Part shown: piece by piece, positions 1 to 6,111 of the stretch
How the letters are laid out: each line of letters starts with the position of its first letter
Position numbering within the stretch: position 1 is the first letter of the stretch
Assembly (NCBI GenBank): GCA_008080615.1
Contig: VIKJ01000105.1
Coordinates: 1 to 8,079 of the forward strand
DNA length: 8,079 nt
Direction: 5' to 3'
Source of the DNA: Chitinophagaceae bacterium
Lineage (GTDB): Bacteria; Bacteroidota; Bacteroidia; Chitinophagales; Chitinophagaceae
The notes under the pieces: model-generated
The model's input: only the letters and a program-made list of their open reading frames with translations
Told to the model about the DNA's origin: nothing
The model's database searches: none
Translations under genes and position numbers: made by a program

Positions 1-200
1 ATAGAAGCCAAAAATTTCCAAATGGGCATCGACAATAGGGTATGATAAAAGTTCAGCCTGCGCCAAAAGGGAAGCCCCTTGGTTTCTATATTGGGTACCC
101 CGTTTTTGTTGAAAAAGCGGCCCCCGCTAAGCGCCGTGCTGTTAGACAAGCCAGTTTCATTGTTCTGGCGGGCTTTTTTGTTTAAGTTTCTTCGAAGCAT
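1..200 (-). CDS. Inward-rectifier potassium channel, N-terminal fragment (partial at window edge)
   Basis: On the minus strand an ATG at 200-198 opens a frame that stays open to the window edge, giving 66 complete codons. The peptide starts MLRRNLNKKARQNNETG and contains SGGRFFNKNGVPNIETKG, then LPFWRRLNFYHTLLSMPIWKF. This pattern (basic Asn-rich start, GGRFxNKxGxPN segment, amphipathic stretch with W and YH before the first membrane helix) is what I recall for KirBac-type channels of Bacteroidota; the YHTLLSMPIWKF part would be the slide helix. The family makes tetrameric inner-membrane K+ channels with a TxGYG filter, which would lie beyond the edge and cannot be checked. An in-frame TAA lies upstream with no other ATG between, so the start is well fixed. 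The gene is divergent from lepA. The family call rests on about 66 residues. Confidence 0.8.
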   Translation of the reverse strand, partial: MLRRNLNKKARQNNETGLSNSTALSGGRFFNKNGVPNIETKGLPFWRRLNFYHTLLSMPIWKFLAS

Positions 201-233
201 GATGTTGGTATTCTTAGTTGAAGATAAACTTTA

Positions 234-247
234 CAAGCCTATCTTTG
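234..247. promoter_or_regulatory. Divergent promoter region between the K+ channel gene and lepA
   Basis: The 54-bp gap 201-254 must serve both divergent genes. On the plus strand, TATCTTTG (240-247) is an exact match to the Bacteroidota -7 consensus TAnnTTTG, with a TTG at 218-220 about 19 nt upstream as a possible -33 element. Start of transcription would then fall only a few bases before the lepA ATG at 255, implying a nearly leaderless mRNA. On the minus strand TAGGCTTG (241-234) is a one-mismatch match that could serve the channel gene; this half is weaker. No Shine-Dalgarno sequence is visible before lepA. Confidence 0.55.
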
Positions 248-254
248 CCGCCTT

Positions 255-1145
255 ATGAAGCAGATTAGGAATTTTTGTATTATAGCGCATATTGACCACG
301 GTAAAAGTACATTGGCCGATAGGTTATTGGAACATACTAAAACCATTGGTGAGCGTGATATGATGAATCAGGTTTTGGATGATATGGATCTAGAGCGTGA
401 AAAGGGAATCACTATTAAAAGCCACGCCATTCAAATTAATTATAAGTACAAGGGTATAGAATATGTGCTCAATTTGATTGATACTCCCGGACACGTAGAT
501 TTTAGTTATGAGGTAAGCCGTGCATTAGCGGCCTGCGAAGGAGCATTATTATTAGTAGATGCATCTCAGGGAATTCAGGCACAAACCATTAGCAAAATCA
601 TTCCCGTGATCAATAAAATTGATATGGACGGGGCTAAAATTCCGGAAGTAACCGATCAAATCATCGATTTAATTGGCTGTAAGCAAGAAGATATTTTGTT
701 AGCTAGTGGAAAGTCGGGAATTGGCATTGAAGAAATTCTTCAAGCAATTGTAGACCGAATTCCTGCACCGGAAGGGAATGTTGATGCACCATTGCAAGCA
801 TTAATTTTTGATAGTGTGTACAACAGTTTTAGAGGAATTATCATCTACTACAGAATCCTTAATGGAACATTAAAAAAGGGAGACAAAATCAGGTTCATAG
901 CTTCTGGTCAAGATTATATTGCAGATGAAGTAGGGGTGTTAAAATTAACCATGACCCCAAAATCCCAAGTGAGTGCGGGGGATGTAGGCTATATTATTAC
1001 GGGTATAAAAAATGCAAAAGAAGTAAAAGTTGGGGATACAATCACTTTGGCTAATAACCCTGGTGAAATGATTCATGGTTTTGAGGAAGTAAAACCGATG
1101 GTATTTGCGGGAATTTTTCCTGTAGAAACAGAAAGCTTCAATTAA
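255..1145 (+). CDS. lepA: LepA N-terminal open frame (296 residues, truncated)
   Basis: This is the upstream half of the broken lepA. It holds the GTPase domain and the start of the EF-Tu domain 2-like barrel (FRGIIIYYRILNG, then GDVGYIITGIK), and ends with VETESFN and a TAA created by the frameshift. If translated, the product would have the P-loop and NKID motif but lack about ten residues of the helix between G3 and G4, and it would lack the C-terminal domains that place LepA on the ribosome. I infer it is not a working elongation factor. Confidence 0.6.
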   Translation: MKQIRNFCIIAHIDHGKSTLADRLLEHTKTIGERDMMNQVLDDMDLEREKGITIKSHAIQINYKYKGIEYVLNLIDTPGHVDFSYEVSRALAACEGALLLVDASQGIQAQTISKIIPVINKIDMDGAKIPEVTDQIIDLIGCKQEDILLASGKSGIGIEEILQAIVDRIPAPEGNVDAPLQALIFDSVYNSFRGIIIYYRILNGTLKKGDKIRFIASGQDYIADEVGVLKLTMTPKSQVSAGDVGYIITGIKNAKEVKVGDTITLANNPGEMIHGFEEVKPMVFAGIFPVETESFN

Positions 1146-1222
1146 ATGACGCCTCCCTCACATTTGAACTAGAAACTTCCCAGGCACTGGGCTTTGGATT
1201 CCGTTGCGGATTCCTAGGCTTA

Positions 1223-1978
1223 TTGCATATGGAAATAATACAAGAAAGATTAGAGCGGGAATTTAATCAAACCGTTATTACCACAGTTCCCAACGTTAGC
1301 TTTAATGCCTACACTACAAAAGGAGATAAGATTCAGGTAAACAACCCAGTGGAAATGCCTGATCCTGTAAAAGTAGATAGAATTGAAGAGCCATTTATTA
1401 AAGCACAAATCATTACACTGCCCGATTATATTGGCAATATCATGACGCTTTGCTTAGGTAAACGAGGAATATTAATTAATCAAAGCTATTTAACCCCAAC
1501 TAGGGTTGAGTTGATTTTTGAAATGCCATTAACCGAAATTGTATTCGATTTCTATGATAAATTAAAGAGCTCTACCCGTGGGTACGCTTCTTTTGATTAT
1601 TCTCCAATAGACAATCGGGATGCGGATATTGTGAAAATGGATATTTTGTTGAACAATGAAAAAGTAGATGCATTAAGTGCATTAATCCATAGAAGCAGGG
1701 CCCAGGATTTTGGAAGAAAGCTTTGCGAAAAACTAAAAGAACTATTGCCCAAGCAACAGTTTCAAATTGCTATTCAGGCAGCCATTGGTGCAAAAGTGAT
1801 TGCCCGCGAAAATATCAGTGCCATGCGCAAAGACGTAACAGCTAAATGTTATGGTGGTGATATTAGTAGAAAGCGAAAATTATTAGAAAAGCAAAAAGAG
1901 GGTAAAAAGAGAATGCGTCAAATAGGTAATGTTGAAATACCGCAGGAAGCATTTTTAGCTGTATTAAAGCTAGATTAA
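1223..1978 (+). CDS. lepA: LepA C-terminal open frame (about 250 residues, fragment)
   Basis: This is the downstream half of lepA. LepA-like sequence in this frame begins upstream, with K at 1133-1135, and continues without a stop through DASLTFELETSQALGFGFRCG. The TTG at 1223 and the ATG at 1229 are internal codons (LLHMEIIQERLEREF), not natural starts. The frame covers the EF-G domain III-like region, domain V-like region and the LepA-specific C-terminal domain, ending with EIPQEAFLAVLKLD. It matches recalled Bacteroidota LepA without further gaps. Separate expression would need internal initiation, for which I see no signal. Confidence 0.5.
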   Translation: MHMEIIQERLEREFNQTVITTVPNVSFNAYTTKGDKIQVNNPVEMPDPVKVDRIEEPFIKAQIITLPDYIGNIMTLCLGKRGILINQSYLTPTRVELIFEMPLTEIVFDFYDKLKSSTRGYASFDYSPIDNRDADIVKMDILLNNEKVDALSALIHRSRAQDFGRKLCEKLKELLPKQQFQIAIQAAIGAKVIARENISAMRKDVTAKCYGGDISRKRKLLEKQKEGKKRMRQIGNVEIPQEAFLAVLKLD

Positions 1979-2814
1979 TATTCTCTTGCAGGAATATATA
2001 TCCATTTGCCTAATTCCCATTTAAAGCCTTCAATAGTGCCGTAGGGTACTAGTGTGTATTTTTTGCTAAGTTCACCCGATTCACTTACCAGTTTTGCAAA
2101 AACAATCTGGTCAATTTCTGGGTCGTAATTTAATTTGGCATTGGCGCTTTTTTTAAACTCCAAACAAAAACGGTATGCAGGTTGAATGGGTTTGATGGGA
2201 TCATTGGGATAGCTAAAATAACGTCCTCCAAATACGGGCTTATTATTGGCATCAAATGTGAGTACTTCAATCCATTTTTTTGTACTCCTTGCATCATTCT
2301 CATCATATCCTAAGAGGGTATAATAATTTTTATTGTTGTATTTTTTTTGAATGATATTGTAATAGATAGCGCCAATCCAATTTTCATTGTTTCTTATAGA
2401 ATCAACTGGGTTATCTGTAAAATCAGCGCCATCATATAGAGGGATTAATTTTAAGGCACCGTTAGACGTTTTTAATTGAATAGCCCCTTTATACCTGTAA
2501 TAACTAAAGTCTCTCATCAATTGCCAAGTGATAATTCTAAAACTACTATCTGGAGCATAAATGCTCGAAATGGTTTTAAGTGAGTCAAATGGATAGGAAA
2601 AAGAATAAGGAATTTTAAGTGCTTGCACTAAGGTTCTGGTAAAAAAACTATCAGCTCTTAACCTATCTACAATTTCTTCGCCATTGATAATATCCTGTGC
2701 ATATATGCTAAGGGTATTTTCAAAATTTGCCAATAGTTTTTTGTCTGCCTTAGACTGTGAAAGGCAAACTGCAGTGCTTGTTGCAAAAACAAGTAATAAA
2801 ATTAATTTTTTCAT
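1975..2814 (-). CDS. Exported conserved protein of unknown function
   Basis: The 279-residue product begins with a typical signal peptide (MKKLILLLVFATSTAVCLSQ: two lysines, a hydrophobic core, then a polar stretch), so it is probably exported to the periplasm or outer envelope. The Cys at position 17 lacks a good lipobox (preceded by TAV), so I do not call it a lipoprotein. The mature part is rich in aromatic residues, with FSYYRYKGAIQL, ENWIGAIYYNI, YYTLLGYDEN, KKWIEVLTF and a C-terminal GFKWELGKWIYIP. I recall similar proteins as conserved unknowns in Chitinophagaceae, but no function is known to me and none is proposed. Its stop overlaps the lepA stop tail to tail. It lies 81 bp after the HAD gene on the same strand, so it may have its own promoter or be a distal operon member. 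Confidence 0.8.
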   Translation of the reverse strand: MKKLILLLVFATSTAVCLSQSKADKKLLANFENTLSIYAQDIINGEEIVDRLRADSFFTRTLVQALKIPYSFSYPFDSLKTISSIYAPDSSFRIITWQLMRDFSYYRYKGAIQLKTSNGALKLIPLYDGADFTDNPVDSIRNNENWIGAIYYNIIQKKYNNKNYYTLLGYDENDARSTKKWIEVLTFDANNKPVFGGRYFSYPNDPIKPIQPAYRFCLEFKKSANAKLNYDPEIDQIVFAKLVSESGELSKKYTLVPYGTIEGFKWELGKWIYIPAREY

Positions 2815-2847
2815 GAATCAATCAATTCACTTAAGTAAGTTATAAAA

Positions 2848-2875
2848 GCAATTTACTATCAAATAAAGTTGCAAA
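2848..2875 (-). promoter_or_regulatory. Possible promoter for the exported unknown protein
   Basis: In the 81-bp gap 2815-2895, read on the minus strand, TTTG (2875-2872) is followed after 16 nt by TAAATTGC (2855-2848), which resembles the Bacteroidota -33/-7 pair but is one T short of TAnnTTTG. The predicted start of transcription would leave a leader of roughly 25-30 nt before the ATG at 2814. This is the only promoter-like signal seen in the gap and it is weak. Confidence 0.25.
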
Positions 2876-2895
2876 GCACGCTTATAAAAATTTTA

Positions 2896-3402
2896 TCATT
2901 TTCTTGTGCTAGAACAAGCTTCTGCAAAACTGCCTAAATTAGTAAAGCGAAGATCAATATGTGGATCTGGATAGGCCACTTCTGGATGAGTAGTAGCTAC
3001 AAATACCGTGTGCATGCCTGCATTTCTGCCAAATTGCATATCACTCATTCTATTGCCCACCATAATGCTTTTCTTGAAGTTGATTTCAGGAAAATCCATC
3101 TGTGCCTGAATAGCCATTCCGGGCTGGGGTTTCCGATTGGGCGAATTGTCTGCTAAATCGGTACAAAAGTAAATTTGATCAATGCGTCCACCTGCTGCTG
3201 CTATTGCATTCACCATTTTTTGATGAGTAACAATAATTTTGTTAAAACACTTATTTAATAATGGCATTGCATTGAGCACATAATCATAAAAAACAAACTC
3301 ATTCCAATTGAGTATATAATCATTGTCTTTTTCCTCATTCAGTACACCGTCTCTATCCAGAAATAATGTCCAATCAGATCCTAGGTTTTGAAGTTGTAGC
3401 AT
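2896..3402 (-). CDS. HAD-IIIA phosphatase, GmhB/histidinol-phosphatase-like, with an apparent internal deletion
   Basis: Members hydrolyse sugar phosphates; next to gmhA the expected role is removal of the 7-phosphate from heptose 1,7-bisphosphate. Numbered from an alternative ATG at 3435 (179 residues), motif I is LFLDRDG with D27 and D29, motif II is T70 in KIIVT, motif III is K102 in NRKPQPGM, and motif IV is VGNRMSD with D132. I prefer the ATG at 3402 (168 residues): it lies 1 nt after the gmhA stop and starts MLQLQNLGSDWTLFLDRDG, close to the family's usual N-terminus; the 3435 start would overlap gmhA by 32 nt. Directly after motif II the usual NQxGIxxGxMTxxDLxxI stretch (about 18 residues) is absent and the frame runs straight into HQKMVNAIAAAGGRID. 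The zinc-binding Cys/His set of classic GmhB is also not seen (only C91). Activity is therefore doubtful. Confidence 0.8.
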   Translation of the reverse strand: MLQLQNLGSDWTLFLDRDGVLNEEKDNDYILNWNEFVFYDYVLNAMPLLNKCFNKIIVTHQKMVNAIAAAGGRIDQIYFCTDLADNSPNRKPQPGMAIQAQMDFPEINFKKSIMVGNRMSDMQFGRNAGMHTVFVATTHPEVAYPDPHIDLRFTNLGSFAEACSSTRK

Positions 3403-3403
3403 A

Positions 3404-3979
3404 TTAATTAAATAAAGTGTCTTCAACCAGTTCACAAATGATATGGCCTAACATGATATGACTCTCCTGAATTCTTGGAGTAATATTCGAGGGTACATTT
3501 AATAAAAAATCGGAGAGGGGCAACAATTTGCCGCCTGAAGCACCAGTGAACCCAACTGTAATAATTCCTTTTAATCTAGCTGCTTCAAAGGCTTTAATAA
3601 TATTGGGTGAGTTCCCAGATGTAGTAAGTCCTATCAACACATCTCCTTCTTTCATCGTGCCTTCAACCAATCGGGCATAAATTTCGTCATAGCTATAATC
3701 ATTTGCAACAGCAGTGAGGTAAGAGCTATTACAATGTAATGCGTCTGAAGGCAGTGCTCTTCTATTTTTATAAAAACGACCAGAGAATTCAGCTGCTAAA
3801 TGTTGTGCATCTGCTGCGCTGCCTCCATTTCCGCAAAAATGTACGCTGTGTTGATTTTTAAAAGCAGTGGTAACTACATCAATTATCTTTTCTAATGTTT
3901 GCTGAATCTTTGCATCTGCAAGTAGTTGTTGCTTTACTTCAATTGAGTTAGCAATAATCAATTCAATCCGTTGTTTCAT
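3404..3979 (-). CDS. gmhA: D-sedoheptulose-7-phosphate isomerase-type SIS-domain protein (GmhA-like)
   Basis: GmhA converts sedoheptulose 7-phosphate to D-glycero-D-manno-heptose 7-phosphate, the first step of ADP- or GDP-heptose synthesis in the cytoplasm. The 191-residue protein has the family's full length. It shows the SIS phosphate-binding segment CGNGGSAADAQHLAAE (49-64) with H60 and E64, ANDYSYDEIYARLVEG (92-107), the second loop TTSGNSPN (119-126), and TPRIQESHIMLGHIICELVE (167-186), whose Q171 and H179 fit the conserved metal and catalytic positions. No gap is apparent. Its ATG overlaps the stop of the GT4 gene by 4 nt (ATGA), so the two are translationally coupled. The downstream neighbour is a HAD phosphatase, the usual pathway partner, but no heptose kinase or nucleotidyltransferase is in the window. 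DiaA-like SIS proteins are a less likely alternative. Confidence 0.85.
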   Translation of the reverse strand: MKQRIELIIANSIEVKQQLLADAKIQQTLEKIIDVVTTAFKNQHSVHFCGNGGSAADAQHLAAEFSGRFYKNRRALPSDALHCNSSYLTAVANDYSYDEIYARLVEGTMKEGDVLIGLTTSGNSPNIIKAFEAARLKGIITVGFTGASGGKLLPLSDFLLNVPSNITPRIQESHIMLGHIICELVEDTLFN

Positions 3980-5142
3980 GAGCTGGTATTTTTATAATTG
4001 GCAAGGGAAATAATTGCAGTGGTAAGCTGTTCCCATGTATATTTTTGTTTTTGATTACGAAGGTTCATTAAAAAATGATCTTCGCCTAATTCATATAATT
4101 TACGAATACCCAATGCAATACTTTCTGCAGTTGCTTCGGTAACCACTCCGCTTTTATCTGCTAAAACACGGTCAGGTAAAGCCCCTACATTAGTTACCAG
4201 CATAGGTTTCTCAAAATGATAAGCCAATGGAGTTACTCCACTTTGTGTTGCATTGCGATAAGGCTGAATTACAAAGTCGCAAGCATTTAAATAATATTTT
4301 ACTTCTTCATCTTGAATAAAATGGGTGAACGAATAAATTAGTTCCTCAATTCCAAGTGATTGAATTAATTTTTTATAAAAATTGGGGTCTTCATAATATT
4401 CACCAGCAATAATCAATTTAGGAACCGATATTTCTGGATGATATTGTTGCTCATATTTTAAAATGGCCAATGCTTGTAATAATAAATCTAACCCTTTGTA
4501 ATTTCTAATAAACCCAAAAAATAAGATCGTTTTTTCTTCAATGGCAATCCCCAATCGATCTCTGGCTTCTTGCTTACTCATTATTTCGCCAAAATGGTCG
4601 TATAGCGGATGTTCTACAGTAATTGATTTTTTATTGCTGAACTGTTTAAGATCTTCTGCCACTTTTTTGCTCAACGTAATAAATGCGTCAATGGGTTTTA
4701 CAAAATATTGGGTAAGTGCAGTATCTCCAATACGATGTTCGTGCGGAATAATATTATCTGCAATACAAATGATTCTGGAAACCTTATTCTTTTTTACTAT
4801 TTTCAATATCGTGCCCAAACATGCTCCCATAAAAGGAATCCAATATCTAACCAAAACAATAGACGCTTTTTTATCCCGTATAATTCGGCCCATTTTAATC
4901 CAATTGAATGGATTAACAGAATTGATACTAACGTGTATAGTTAAATCGGTAGGGGCAGCAGTATCGCTATACTGAGATTTGCCAGGGAATAAAAATGAAG
5001 GATATTGAAGAGAGAAAGTATAAATGGTAACAGTATATCCTTGCTCTTGAAAAGACCTTGCCAGCCTTTCATTGAATGAAGCAATTCCGCCACCTCTGAA
5101 AGGCCAGGTGGTTCCGATTAATATCAGCTCTTGCTTATTCAT
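3976..5142 (-). CDS. GT4-family (GT-B fold) glycosyltransferase
   Basis: This 388-residue protein likely transfers a sugar from a nucleotide-activated donor to a polysaccharide, LPS or lipid-linked acceptor at the cytoplasmic membrane face. It has the N-terminal acceptor domain with a glycine-rich loop TTWPFRGGGIASFNERLA (11-28), the segment YPSFLFPGKSQYSD (47-60) and ADNIIPHEHR (128-137). The C-terminal donor domain has FFGFIRNYKGLDLLL (208-222), LIIAGEYYEDP (243-253), and PYRNATQSGVTPLAYHFEKP (294-313), the region that normally binds the nucleotide sugar. Compared with recalled Bacteroidota homologs it is colinear, without a gap. Donor and acceptor cannot be deduced. It starts 18 nt after the GT2 gene and overlaps gmhA by 4 nt. 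No membrane helix is obvious. Confidence 0.85.
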   Translation of the reverse strand: MNKQELILIGTTWPFRGGGIASFNERLARSFQEQGYTVTIYTFSLQYPSFLFPGKSQYSDTAAPTDLTIHVSINSVNPFNWIKMGRIIRDKKASIVLVRYWIPFMGACLGTILKIVKKNKVSRIICIADNIIPHEHRIGDTALTQYFVKPIDAFITLSKKVAEDLKQFSNKKSITVEHPLYDHFGEIMSKQEARDRLGIAIEEKTILFFGFIRNYKGLDLLLQALAILKYEQQYHPEISVPKLIIAGEYYEDPNFYKKLIQSLGIEELIYSFTHFIQDEEVKYYLNACDFVIQPYRNATQSGVTPLAYHFEKPMLVTNVGALPDRVLADKSGVVTEATAESIALGIRKLYELGEDHFLMNLRNQKQKYTWEQLTTAIISLANYKNTSS

Positions 5143-5160
5143 ACAATGAATTGGAATGTA

Positions 5161-6105
5161 CTAATTGATGCCTAGTTTCTCTTCAATCAAATATGCATTT
5201 CTTTCTGGTGCATTCCTTGCTATTAGTTCTGCTACAAAGCCTGTTAAAAATAATTGCATACCTATAATCATAGTGGCCAATGCGATAAAGAAAAATGGCT
5301 TATTGGTTAAAGCAACTTCAGGATCTATTGTTTTAGCAATAATGAGGTACAAGCTTGATAGCAGCCCAATCATAAAAAACAATGTACCATAGAGCCCAAA
5401 AAATTGCATAGGCTTTTTCCCAAATTTACCAAGGAACATAATAGTACCTAAGTCTAAAAATCCATTTACAAAACGGGAGAGGCCAAATTTGGTGGTGCCA
5501 TATTTTCTTGGTCTATGCTCTACTACTTTTTCGCCAATTTTTCTAAATCCACTCCATTTGGCTAGTATAGGAATGTAGCGATGCATTTCACCAAAAACTT
5601 CAATTGATTTTACTACCTTTTTTCTATAAGCTTTTAACCCACAGTTAAAATCATTCAATTTAATTCCAGAACTCTTACGCGCTACTGCATTGAATAATTT
5701 GGAGGGAATATTTTTGGTTAGTGTATTATCGAAACGCTTTTTTTTCCATCCGCTTACCATGTCGAATCCTTCTTCCGTAATCATTTTATAAAGTGCAGGA
5801 ATTTCATCAGGAGAGTCCTGCATGTCAGCATCCATCGTAATGATTACGTCTCCTTTAGCAGCTTTAAAGCCTTCATTTAAAGCTGCTGATTTACCGTAAT
5901 TGCGTTGAAATTTAATGCCTTTAATGGCATTATTTCCTGCAGCAATTTGTTGAATTACGTCCCAACTAGTATCTGTACTACCATCATCAATAAGGAGTAC
6001 TTCATATGAATATTGATGAGCTGATACTACACGTTCAATCCAGGCACAAAGTTCTGGAAGAGACTCTTCTTCATTTAGTAAAGGGATAACAATGGATAGA
6101 TTCAT
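5161..6105 (-). CDS. GT2 glycosyltransferase, polyprenyl-phosphate sugar transferase type (GtrB/DPM1-like), membrane bound
   Basis: The 314-residue protein has the GT-A fold of dolichol/undecaprenyl-phosphate glycosyltransferases, which load one sugar from a nucleotide donor onto a polyprenyl phosphate. Visible motifs: SIVIPLLNEEESLPEL (4-19), LLIDDGSTD (37-45), the metal-binding DADMQD (92-97), NDFNCGLKAYR (151-161), MHRYIPILAKWSGF (174-187) and the basic RPRKYGTTKFGLSR (198-211). Two hydrophobic segments near 233-258 and 271-296 anchor the C-terminus in the inner membrane, as in GtrB/ArnC-like enzymes. Length and order are normal. The start lies 6 nt after the DUF4199 stop. The sugar is not deducible; a role in surface glycan or LPS modification is inferred from the neighbouring GT4 and heptose-type genes. 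Confidence 0.87.
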   Translation of the reverse strand: MNLSIVIPLLNEEESLPELCAWIERVVSAHQYSYEVLLIDDGSTDTSWDVIQQIAAGNNAIKGIKFQRNYGKSAALNEGFKAAKGDVIITMDADMQDSPDEIPALYKMITEEGFDMVSGWKKKRFDNTLTKNIPSKLFNAVARKSSGIKLNDFNCGLKAYRKKVVKSIEVFGEMHRYIPILAKWSGFRKIGEKVVEHRPRKYGTTKFGLSRFVNGFLDLGTIMFLGKFGKKPMQFFGLYGTLFFMIGLLSSLYLIIAKTIDPEVALTNKPFFFIALATMIIGMQLFLTGFVAELIARNAPERNAYLIEEKLGIN

Positions 6106-6111
6106 GTATTT

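Larger units (their letters stand above)
255..1978 (+). pseudogene. lepA: Elongation factor 4 (LepA GTPase), disrupted by two short internal deletions
   Basis: LepA/EF4 is a ribosome-associated translational GTPase in the cytoplasm, related to EF-G. The 5' part carries G1 AHIDHGKST (residues 11-19), the GITI switch (51-54), G3 DTPG (76-79), G4 NKID (120-123) and G5-like SGKSG (151-155). The 3' part carries the FGFRCGFLG segment, the GKRG loop and the LepA-specific C-terminus with KRKLLEKQKEGKKRMRQ. Two lesions are seen. After QAQTIS (S codon 591-593) the usual NLYxALExDL helix is missing, about 30 nt, in frame. At AAGCTTC (1133-1139) about 31 nt are missing, so the first frame stops at 1143-1145 while KLQLNDASLTFE continues in another frame. 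The span is 1724 nt; plus 61 it is 1785 nt, or 594 residues and a stop, matching the family. Either a real pseudogene or sequence error; the identity is certain. Confidence 0.9.

Noticed and set aside
1..45. Possible plus-strand protein tail (IEAKNFQMGIDNRV then stop)
   Set aside because: The minus strand in the same place encodes the well-supported channel fragment, so this short tail is most likely chance.
150..180. Terminator-like hairpin (GCCAG / CTGGC with a following T-run) on the plus strand
   Set aside because: It lies inside the minus-strand K+ channel coding sequence, and no plus-strand gene that it could end is visible upstream.
49..258. Plus-strand open frame of about 70 codons running into the lepA start with an ATGA overlap
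   Set aside because: It is antisense to the K+ channel N-terminus, which is clearly recognisable; the plus-strand peptide resembles nothing and follows two stops in a row.
1131..1145. Programmed ribosomal frameshift as explanation for the lepA break
   Set aside because: About ten conserved residues are missing as well as the frame, there is no slippery heptamer, and LepA is not known to use frameshifting.
2884..2896. AT-rich palindrome ATAAAA-A-TTTTAT at the end of the HAD gene as a terminator
   Set aside because: The stem is only A/T pairs and there is no GC-rich stem with a U-tract; stability would be too low to support the call.
4541..4975. Long plus-strand open frame antisense to the GT4 gene
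   Set aside because: The minus-strand protein is colinear with a known glycosyltransferase family; the antisense peptide has no recognisable domain.
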